Source: Pseudomonadota bacterium (GTDB lineage: Bacteria; Pseudomonadota; Gammaproteobacteria; Burkholderiales; Burkholderiaceae_D). Taken from it: 13,734 nucleotides of DNA. The notes beneath the pieces are model-generated. The model did not search any database. It was given only the letters and a program-made list of their open reading frames with translations, and had not been told where the DNA came from. Shown here piece after piece: positions 1 through 5,675 of this stretch. A program made the position numbers and the translations under genes. The stretch lies in contig JAEZVM010000384.1 of assembly GCA_023420795.1 (NCBI GenBank), positions 1 to 13,734 of the forward strand, in the 5' to 3' direction. The stretch's first letter is position 1. Every line of letters begins with the position of its first letter.

Positions 1-1
1 C

Positions 2-175
2 GGGCCGCTGTATTTATGGGCGGCGCTGATTGTCCTGCTGATCGGCGGTAGTCTGGTGCTGGGATTCGTGCCGCTGATCCTTACCGCGCCGCTGGTCGGG
101 CATGCGACCTGGCATGCGTATCGGGAACTGGTATCCGATACGGCAGCGCAGCGTAGCGCCAGCGTGAGAGACTGA
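2..175 (+). CDS. DUF2189-like integral membrane protein, C-terminal end (partial)
   Basis: Only the last 57 codons are in the window; the gene begins upstream. The reading frame opens with a hydrophobic segment (residues LWAALIVLLIGG, then LVLGFVPLILTAPL) that forms at least one membrane helix. It continues with GHATWHAYRELV and a short hydrophilic tail ending at TGA 173-175. From memory, the pairing of a terminal helix with a G-H-A-T-W-H-A-Y-R motif is typical of the C-terminus of DUF2189 predicted membrane proteins, which often sit near respiratory genes in proteobacteria. The function of the family is unknown. The gene converges on the minus-strand gene at 191-622 with only 15 nt between the two stops. 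The family call is tentative because most of the protein is missing. Confidence 0.55.
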   Translation, partial: GPLYLWAALIVLLIGGSLVLGFVPLILTAPLVGHATWHAYRELVSDTAAQRSASVRD

Positions 176-190
176 CAGCGCCGCGGATCG

Positions 191-622
191 CTAGCGTCGC
201 GTCTGGTCCGGCTCCGCTTCCATCACCCGCAGCAGCGTCGGCCTGATGCCATTGGCGGCGAGGCGCTGCTGCAGCTTCGCGAGCGCCGCCGACGGGCTTT
301 GCCGGGCCGGATCGAGGACGAAGGAAAGCACCGGCAGCTCGTCTGACGTGCGCACGCTGGCGCGATCGACACCCTGCAAACCCTGCGCGGCGCGCCTGGC
401 CTGCTGTGCGATCGCCCGCGCCTGCTGCGGGCCGGCGATTTCACAGAACACCACAATCCGGCCCTTTTCCATCGCCTGCTGAACGATCGCATGGTCATAG
501 ACGGCAGCGACCTTGTCGTCGATGCAGACACCGCATGCGGCGGCAAATTGCGGTGCCGCCGCGAGCACGGCGGCCAGCATCGTCCATCTGCCTCGCGCGC
601 CGAACTTTTTCAGGGGCTTCAT
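191..622 (-). CDS. Exported CxxC protein downstream of nirK, possible ferredoxin-like (HMA-type) fold
   Basis: This is a 143-aa protein with an N-terminal signal peptide (basic MKPLKK, hydrophobic core at residues 14-28, AAA just before Cys30). The mature protein would therefore begin at or next to C30-G-V-C33, a CxxC pair, followed by IDDKVAAVYDH. A third cysteine, C60, lies in the strand RIVVFCEI. Residues 55-134 read as strand-helix-strand-strand-helix-strand, the order of a ferredoxin-like or HMA fold, but without the usual MxCxxC in the first loop. The start codon lies 4 nt after the nirK stop and has a weak GGTGA ribosome site, so the gene is almost certainly co-transcribed with nirK. 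No family function is known to me. A periplasmic metal-handling or redox role for NirK is inference from the cysteines and the context. A lipoprotein reading at Cys30 is possible but the lipobox is poor. Confidence 0.8.
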   Translation of the reverse strand: MKPLKKFGARGRWTMLAAVLAAAPQFAAACGVCIDDKVAAVYDHAIVQQAMEKGRIVVFCEIAGPQQARAIAQQARRAAQGLQGVDRASVRTSDELPVLSFVLDPARQSPSAALAKLQQRLAANGIRPTLLRVMEAEPDQTRR

Positions 623-626
623 ACGT

Positions 627-2282
627 TCACCGTTTCAGCGGTGGCTTCGGCGGCACGTTCTGATCCGGCATCGGCGTGGCCGAGCGGGTCTGCGACGGCG
701 GTCGCGCGGTCCCGGGGGCGGCCGGCTGCGGCTGCGTGGCCCCCTGCGGACGCAGGTTCTGGTCGGCCCACTTGAAGTAGGCGATGTACTGGCGCACTTC
801 TTCGTCCGACAGGTTCTGGTTCGGCATCGGCACCTTCCATTGCGCCAGCATCGCCTTCGCATCCGGGTCGGTCTGCAGCATCTGTTCCGGTTCCTTCATC
901 CAGCGCGCCAGCCATGCCTCGTTGCGCCGCTTCGTGACGCCATACAGATCGGGGCCGAGCTTCGGTCCGCCGGCGATCGAATGGCAGGCGAGGCATTTCG
1001 ATTCGAACGACAGCTTGCCCTGCACCGCGACCGGATCGGTCGGTGCTGCCGTGGCCGGGATGTTGTGGTGCTCATGGTCGCCCGGCGCTGCGCCGCCTTC
1101 GGGCGGGCCGCCGGCGGCAATGACGCCGATCGCGCCTTGCGACGCATTGGCGAAGTGGTGATCGACCATCACATAGCTGCCTTCTTCCGGCACATAGAAT
1201 TCGACGATCGCACTGTTGGACGAACCGAGCAGCACGGTCTGCGAGCCGCGCCACTGGTTGTCGGGATTGCCTTCCATCCAGACGCGGTCGAAGATGGTGC
1301 CGACCACATGGAAGCTGGAGGTGTTGGAGGGGCCCATGTTCAGCACGAACAGCCGCACCCGCTCGCCCGGCTTGGCCGGCAGCGGCTTGTCCACGAAGCC
1401 GTTGTAGCGGCCGTTGAACACGGTGTAGGTCGGCGCCTTGCTGCGCACGCGGTCGCCGTCGAGCACATACAGCGGCTGGTTGTCGACCTTGCGCTTCTGC
1501 GGATCGAGCTTGGTGTAGAACTCACTCTGCACGATCGCGTATTCGCGGTCGGCCTTGGTCGGATATCCTTCGCGCGGCTCGACGATCATCATGCCGTACA
1601 TGCCGGAGGCAATGTGCTCCAGCACCATCGGCGTGCCGCAGTGGTACATGTACACGCCGGGATAGTTGGCGGTGAATTCGAAGGTGATCGTCTGCCCCGG
1701 CGCGATCGAGCGGTACTTGTCCTGCGGCGACACCATCGCAGAATGGAAATCCATCGAATGCATCATCGGCGCAGCCGTCACGCGCGGGCCGGGCACCGGA
1801 TCGTCGGAGCGGTTGGTCATCGTGAACTTGATGCGGTCGCCCACACGGGCGCGCACCACCGGGCCGGGCACCTGGTCGCCGAAGGTCCATGCGCTGTACT
1901 TCACACCCGGCGCAATCTCGATGATCTTGTGTGTGGTGTCGAGCCGCACCTCCTTGACCGGGTCGGGCACCAGCGGCTTGACCACTGCATCCATGCTCAG
2001 CGCGCTGCCGGCCGCATACGGCCCGGTGTACCGCTCGCTGCTGACTACGGCGGGCGGGTTCTTGAAGTCCATCTTCGAAATGTCGTACGGATCCTTGCTT
2101 GCCGTGGTGGTGGAAGGGCCGCCCGGCAGTTGCTGCGCCGGCACGGCGCCGGTGGCCGGATCGGGCGCAACGGTGGGGCGCGCGCATGAGAGCAGGACGC
2201 TGAATACGCCGAAGGCTGTTGCGATGCGCATTCCGCGGCGTGTGGGAAGTGAGGATGAGACGGGCCGGGCATTTTTTTTCAT
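627..2282 (-). CDS. nirK: Copper-containing nitrite reductase with fused C-terminal cytochrome c domain
   Basis: NirK reduces nitrite to NO in the periplasm. This 551-aa protein carries two cupredoxin domains (about residues 110-395). Its ligands, assigned by motif comparison with classical NirK, are: type 1 Cu H175, C215, H223, M228; type 2 Cu H180, H214, H375; catalytic D178 and H325. All are present. A His-rich linker (GDHEHHN, 401-407) leads to a cytochrome c domain with heme motif C430-LAC-H434 and probable axial M486, then a Pro-rich tail (from about 515). Known heme-tailed NirKs such as that of Ralstonia pickettii share this architecture; ordinary NirK is about 340-380 aa. The N-terminus has a hydrophobic stretch ending LLSC33, a plausible lipobox, so the enzyme may be membrane-anchored. 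The start at 2282 is supported by AAGGAGG 6 nt upstream (2289-2295). It is transcribed divergently from the nor operon, probably from the sigma-54-type element at 2334-2349. Confidence 0.96.
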   Translation of the reverse strand: MKKNARPVSSSLPTRRGMRIATAFGVFSVLLSCARPTVAPDPATGAVPAQQLPGGPSTTTASKDPYDISKMDFKNPPAVVSSERYTGPYAAGSALSMDAVVKPLVPDPVKEVRLDTTHKIIEIAPGVKYSAWTFGDQVPGPVVRARVGDRIKFTMTNRSDDPVPGPRVTAAPMMHSMDFHSAMVSPQDKYRSIAPGQTITFEFTANYPGVYMYHCGTPMVLEHIASGMYGMMIVEPREGYPTKADREYAIVQSEFYTKLDPQKRKVDNQPLYVLDGDRVRSKAPTYTVFNGRYNGFVDKPLPAKPGERVRLFVLNMGPSNTSSFHVVGTIFDRVWMEGNPDNQWRGSQTVLLGSSNSAIVEFYVPEEGSYVMVDHHFANASQGAIGVIAAGGPPEGGAAPGDHEHHNIPATAAPTDPVAVQGKLSFESKCLACHSIAGGPKLGPDLYGVTKRRNEAWLARWMKEPEQMLQTDPDAKAMLAQWKVPMPNQNLSDEEVRQYIAYFKWADQNLRPQGATQPQPAAPGTARPPSQTRSATPMPDQNVPPKPPLKR

Positions 2283-2333
2283 TCTGGACCTCCTTGGCTG
2301 GTCGTGGGCGGAGAAACGATGCGCGAAGGCGGG

Positions 2334-2349
2334 AGCAAACCGTGTTCCA
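2334..2349 (-). promoter_or_regulatory. Sigma-54-type -24/-12 promoter for nirK
   Basis: On the minus strand the sequence TGGAACACGGTTTGCT matches the sigma-54 consensus TGGCACG-N4-TTGCW at all but two defined positions. The invariant GG and GC are separated by exactly 10 nt. Transcription would start about 12 nt beyond the GC, near 2323, giving a leader of roughly 40 nt that includes the AAGGAGG ribosome site of nirK. Sigma-54 promoters need an enhancer-binding protein. I found no clear GT-N7-AC NorR half-site pair nearby, so the activator is not identified. Confidence 0.5.
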
Positions 2350-2386
2350 TCAGATCCGGCTGCCCTGTCATTTCTATCAGGAAGGC

Positions 2387-2402
2387 TGGAGCGCTTCTTG
2401 CT
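2387..2402 (+). promoter_or_regulatory. Sigma-54-type -24/-12 promoter for the nor operon
   Basis: The plus-strand sequence TGGAGCGCTTCTTGCT, preceded by C, matches YTGGCACG-N4-TTGCW except at two positions. GG (2388-2389) and GC (2400-2401) are 10 nt apart, as required. The predicted start near 2413 lies 30 nt before the ATG of the 48-aa gene that opens the operon. The element faces away from the equivalent nirK element, with 39 nt between the two GG pairs. Known NorR-controlled NO reductase genes (E. coli norVW, Ralstonia eutropha norAB) are sigma-54 dependent, which makes this reading plausible. Confidence 0.5.
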
Positions 2403-2425
2403 GAAAGGGCAGCATCAACAAGAAG
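2394..2425. repeat. Inverted repeat CTTCTTG-N18-CAAGAAG over the nor promoter
   Basis: Perfect 7-nt arms lie at 2394-2400 and 2419-2425, with a nested GCTG/CAGC pair (2400-2403 and 2410-2413). The first arm overlaps the -12 region of the nor promoter. Measured from the predicted nirK start, the repeat spans about -71 to -102, where an enhancer-binding site would be expected. It could be an operator or a leader hairpin, or chance. Confidence 0.3.
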
Positions 2426-2442
2426 ATTGAAAGGGGTATACC

Positions 2443-2589
2443 ATGCCGAATTCTGCTCAGCCTCCGGCAGCCAATGCCGTCTATCTCGCCCTGAAGGGCC
2501 TCGCCTATGTCGCCGAACTCGGAATGATCGGCGGCATCCTCTACGCCGCATGGACAGCCGCCCGCTACTGGTCGGTCATCGGCGTCTGA
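2443..2589 (+). CDS. 48-aa single-pass membrane protein, first gene of the nor operon
   Basis: ATG at 2443 is preceded by AAGGGG at suitable spacing (around 2431-2435) and the frame ends at TGA 2587-2589. The protein begins with a short polar N-terminus (MPNSAQPPAANA). Residues about 14-42 are hydrophobic, with a small-residue-rich centre (ELGMIGGILYAAWTAA), and it ends RYWSVIGV. One membrane helix is predicted, containing a single buried Glu26. It sits between the sigma-54-type promoter and norC, 58 nt before the norC start, in the same direction. I do not recognise a family. Small one-helix subunits are common in heme-copper oxidase complexes (CcoQ of cbb3 oxidase, NorH of Thermus), so a small subunit or assembly factor of the NorCB complex is a reasonable inference, not a demonstration. 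Confidence 0.75.
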   Translation: MPNSAQPPAANAVYLALKGLAYVAELGMIGGILYAAWTAARYWSVIGV

Positions 2590-2647
2590 ACCTGATTTCC
2601 CTGCATCTCCGCTTTGTATTCGCAACTCCACTTATGGAGGGACTGCC

Positions 2648-3466
2648 ATGACGCGACGGCAAGCACGATTGTTTGCAATTATTTCAACAGCGCTGGTAAC
2701 TATTGCTTTTATCGGCATGACGATAGACAGCCACCGGCAGTTTCCGCGCCTGACCAATGAAGACCAGATGACGCCGCAGGTACTGGCCGGCAAGGACGTC
2801 TGGCACAAGTACAACTGCACCAACTGTCACACGCTGCTGGGCGAGGGCGCCTACTATGCGCCGGACCTGACCAAGATCGCGGTGCAGCGCGGGCCGGACT
2901 ACCTGAAGGCATTCATGAACGACCCGTCGCAGTTCTACGACGAGCAGAAGGTGCGCCGCGTGATGCCCAAGCAGGGCCTGTCCGAAAAGGAGATCGAGGA
3001 TGTGATCGCCTTCCTCGGCTGGATCGCGAAGATCGACACTCAGGGCTGGCCGCCGCGCCGCATCCTGGTATCGGGCGCAGCGATCCCCGGCACTGCCACG
3101 CAGCAGCCGGCGCAGACAGAGGCACCGTCCTCGGAGCCGGTGGCACTGGGGCAGGCGCTATTCAACGCGACGCCGCCGGCCTGCTTCGCCTGCCATTCGA
3201 TCTCGCCCGGCGTGAACCTCGCCGGGCCGACGCTGGCCGGTATCGGCACCAAGGCGGAAGCCGCGATCAAGGATCCGAACTACAAGGGCAAGGCAAAGGA
3301 CGCCGAAGGCTACATCCGCGAGGCGATCGTGGAACCGAGCGCGCATCTGGTGCCGGGCCCGACCTATTCGGCCAACGGCAGGTCCTTCATGCCGGACACC
3401 TTCGGCAAGGACCTCAAGCCGGAACAGATCGACCAGCTGGTCGCCTACCTGAACACACTCAAGTGA
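2648..3466 (+). CDS. norC: Nitric oxide reductase cytochrome c subunit NorC, diheme form
   Basis: NorC passes electrons from periplasmic donors to NorB. The 272-aa protein has an N-terminal membrane anchor (residues about 8-26). The canonical NorC heme domain follows, with C57-TN-C60-H61 then TLLGEGAYYAPDL and probable axial M106 (VMPKQGL). After an Ala/Pro/Thr-rich linker (145-165) comes a second cytochrome c domain with C179-FA-C182-H183 and probable axial M248 (SFMPDTF), ending in a typical C-terminal helix (DQLVAYLNTLK). Classical NorC is about 150 aa with one heme, so the second domain is an extension of about 120 aa. The start is supported by GGAGG 8 nt upstream. It is followed after 10 nt by norB, whose ribosome site GAGGAG overlaps the norC stop. 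Confidence 0.95.
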   Translation: MTRRQARLFAIISTALVTIAFIGMTIDSHRQFPRLTNEDQMTPQVLAGKDVWHKYNCTNCHTLLGEGAYYAPDLTKIAVQRGPDYLKAFMNDPSQFYDEQKVRRVMPKQGLSEKEIEDVIAFLGWIAKIDTQGWPPRRILVSGAAIPGTATQQPAQTEAPSSEPVALGQALFNATPPACFACHSISPGVNLAGPTLAGIGTKAEAAIKDPNYKGKAKDAEGYIREAIVEPSAHLVPGPTYSANGRSFMPDTFGKDLKPEQIDQLVAYLNTLK

Positions 3467-3476
3467 GGAGCCGAAT

Positions 3477-4859
3477 ATGAAATACCGTTCCCAAGCGGTG
3501 GCTTACTGGTACTTCGCGGTCGCGATGGCGCTGTTCGGGCTGCAGATCGCATTCGGCATGCTGGCCGCTGCCAAGTATCTCGGTCCCGATCCGCTGCTCA
3601 ACATATTGCCGTTCGACGTGGTGAAGATGATCCATACCAACCTGCTGGTGGTGTGGGTGCTGACCGGCTTCATGGGAGCGACCTACTGGATCGTTGCGGA
3701 GGAGTCACGCACCGAGCTCTACAGCGTGAAGCTGGCCTATGTACAGCTCGCGCTATGGGTGGTGATGGGCGTGACCGCGGTGATCGGTTACCTGTTCCGC
3801 TACGGTACCGGCACCAAGCTGCTGGAGCAGCCGCTGCCGCACAAGATCGTGATCGTCATCGTGATGCTGATGTTCCTATACAACGTGTTCATGACGATCC
3901 GGCAGGCGCGGCGCTACACCACAACCGAGATCGTGCTGCTGCTCGGCCTGGCCTTGTCCGCGGTGCTCTACCTGCCGGCCCTGATCCCGTTCGACAACTA
4001 CACCGTCGCCACCTTCTACCGCTGGTGGACCATCCACCTGTGGGTGGAAGGCGTATGGGAAATGATCCAGGGCAGCATGCTCGCCTACCTGCTGATCCGG
4101 CTGTCCGGCGCGGACCGCGAGGTGATGGAGAAGTGGCTGTACGTGATCGTCGGACTGGTGTTCATCGCCGGCGTGATCGGCACCGCGCACCACTATTACT
4201 GGATCGGCGTGCCGCAGTACTGGCTGCCGATCGGCGGCTTTTTCAGCGCGCTGGAGCCGGTCGCGCTGGTCGGCATGGCGATCTATGCGTACAGCGCGAT
4301 GCGCCGTTCCGGTCTCGCGCATCCGAACACATTGGCGATCCACTGGACGGTCGGCAGTGCGGTGTTCACCATGTTCGGCGCCGGCCTGCTCGGCCTCGCG
4401 CACACCTGGCCATCGGTGAACAAATGGACGCACGGTACGCTGGTCACGCCGATGCACGGCCATGCGGCGTTCTACGGTGCGTACGCGATGATCGTGCTGG
4501 CGATGATCTCTTACGTACGGCCCTATCTGCTGGCCGGGCGCCGCTCGGAAACCCATGAAGCCGGCAGCCCGGTAGGCTATTGGGCGTTCTGGCTGCAGCT
4601 GGCCGGCATGTTCGGCATGACGATCTCGTTCGCGACCGCCGGCATCGCGCAGGTCTATCTGGAGCGCATCCTTGGCCTCGGTTTCCTTGAGACGCAACTG
4701 AAGATACAGGTGCACTTCCTGATGCTGCTGGCGGCCGGATCGCTGTTCGCAGTCGGCGCGATACTGTTCATCTGGGACTTCTTCCGCTACCGGCCGAGCT
4801 TGGATGTCGCGCTGAATAATATCGATGATGAATCGGTGCTGGCCGCGCATCCGACCTGA
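3477..4859 (+). CDS. norB: Nitric oxide reductase large subunit NorB (cNOR type)
   Basis: NorB is the catalytic membrane subunit that reduces 2 NO to N2O at a heme b3-FeB centre. The 460-aa protein has about 12 membrane helices and no N-terminal quinol-binding extension, so it is a cytochrome c-dependent enzyme. Expected ligands are present at a constant offset of 20 from the Pseudomonas aeruginosa numbering. They are H53 and H329 for low-spin heme b, H327 for heme b3, and H187, H238, H239 and E191 for FeB, plus the conserved E195 in the motif HLWVEGVWEMIQG. The length matches the family (about 450-475 aa). It is directly between norC and norQ; norQ starts 2 nt after its stop. Confidence 0.98.
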   Translation: MKYRSQAVAYWYFAVAMALFGLQIAFGMLAAAKYLGPDPLLNILPFDVVKMIHTNLLVVWVLTGFMGATYWIVAEESRTELYSVKLAYVQLALWVVMGVTAVIGYLFRYGTGTKLLEQPLPHKIVIVIVMLMFLYNVFMTIRQARRYTTTEIVLLLGLALSAVLYLPALIPFDNYTVATFYRWWTIHLWVEGVWEMIQGSMLAYLLIRLSGADREVMEKWLYVIVGLVFIAGVIGTAHHYYWIGVPQYWLPIGGFFSALEPVALVGMAIYAYSAMRRSGLAHPNTLAIHWTVGSAVFTMFGAGLLGLAHTWPSVNKWTHGTLVTPMHGHAAFYGAYAMIVLAMISYVRPYLLAGRRSETHEAGSPVGYWAFWLQLAGMFGMTISFATAGIAQVYLERILGLGFLETQLKIQVHFLMLLAAGSLFAVGAILFIWDFFRYRPSLDVALNNIDDESVLAAHPT

Positions 4860-4861
4860 CG

Positions 4862-5668
4862 ATGCAGGTATTGCAGAGCGAAGCATATGCGCGTCAGGAG
4901 CCGTTCTACCTGGCGCAGGGCGAAGAGGTAGAGCTCTTTACGGAGTGTCACCGGCGTGGCCTGCCGGTGATGCTTAAGGGCCCGACCGGCTGCGGCAAGA
5001 CGCGCTTCGTCGAGCATATGGCATGGCGGCTGCAGCGTCCGCTGGAAACCGTCGCCTGCCACGACGACCTCACAGCCAACGATCTGCTCGGCCGCTACCT
5101 GATACGCGGCGACGAGACGGTATGGCAGGACGGGCCGCTGACGCGCGCGGTGCGCGGCGGCGCGATCCTGTATCTGGATGAGGTGGTCGAGGCGCGGCCC
5201 GACACGACAGTCGTGATCCATCCGCTGACTGATCACCGTCGCATGCTGTCGCTCGACAAGACCGGCGAAGTCATCAGGGCCTCGCCCGGATTCCAGCTCG
5301 TCGTTTCCTACAATCCCGCTTACCAGCATGCGCTGAAAGACCTGAAGCCGAGCACGCGCCAGCGTTTCGTCGCGCTGGAATTCGACTTCCCGGAAAGGGA
5401 ACGCGAGATTGCGATCGTGATGACGGAGGGCGGCGTGCCGCGCGACTGCGCCGCCTCGCTGGTGATGCTGGCCGAACGCATGCGGCCGCTGCGCGACCGT
5501 GGGCTGGCGGAAGCGCCAAGCACCCGCATCCTGGTCGCCGCCGCGCAACTAATCGCTTCCGGCATCGGCGAGCGGCGCGCCTGTGAAGTCGCAATCGCCG
5601 CGCCGCTGACCGACGATCCGACGCTGCTGGCCACGTTGCATGACCTGATCGCCGGGAATTTCCACTGA
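4862..5668 (+). CDS. norQ: NorQ, MoxR-type AAA+ ATPase for NO reductase activation
   Basis: NorQ is a cytoplasmic MoxR-family AAA+ ATPase that works with NorD to activate NorB, probably by helping insert the non-heme iron FeB. The 268-aa protein shows Walker A GPTGCGKT (40-47), Walker B ILYLDE (102-107), a sensor-1 Asn in SYNP (N151) and an arginine-finger region STRQRF (164-169). Its length is normal for NorQ/NirQ. The ATG is 2 nt after the norB stop and has no good ribosome site of its own, which suggests translational coupling to norB. The tight norB-norQ-norD order is standard for cNOR clusters. Confidence 0.96.
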   Translation: MQVLQSEAYARQEPFYLAQGEEVELFTECHRRGLPVMLKGPTGCGKTRFVEHMAWRLQRPLETVACHDDLTANDLLGRYLIRGDETVWQDGPLTRAVRGGAILYLDEVVEARPDTTVVIHPLTDHRRMLSLDKTGEVIRASPGFQLVVSYNPAYQHALKDLKPSTRQRFVALEFDFPEREREIAIVMTEGGVPRDCAASLVMLAERMRPLRDRGLAEAPSTRILVAAAQLIASGIGERRACEVAIAAPLTDDPTLLATLHDLIAGNFH

Positions 5669-5675
5669 TCGAAAT

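Noticed and set aside
513..2189. Long open frame (558 codons) on the plus strand opposite nirK
   Set aside because: It is the antisense of a clear nirK with all metal ligands. The product is His/Arg/Ala-rich low-complexity protein with no motif, as expected from the opposite strand of GC-rich coding DNA.
2283..2442. FNR/NNR/DNR-type box (TTGAT-N4-ATCAA), NsrR site or NorR GT-N7-AC site between nirK and nor
   Set aside because: I scanned both strands for these patterns and found no acceptable match; only the two -24/-12 elements and the dyad stand out.
3876..4886. Long open frame on the minus strand opposite norB
   Set aside because: Antisense shadow of norB; the composition is Arg/His/Gln-rich with no hydrophobic segments or ribosome site.
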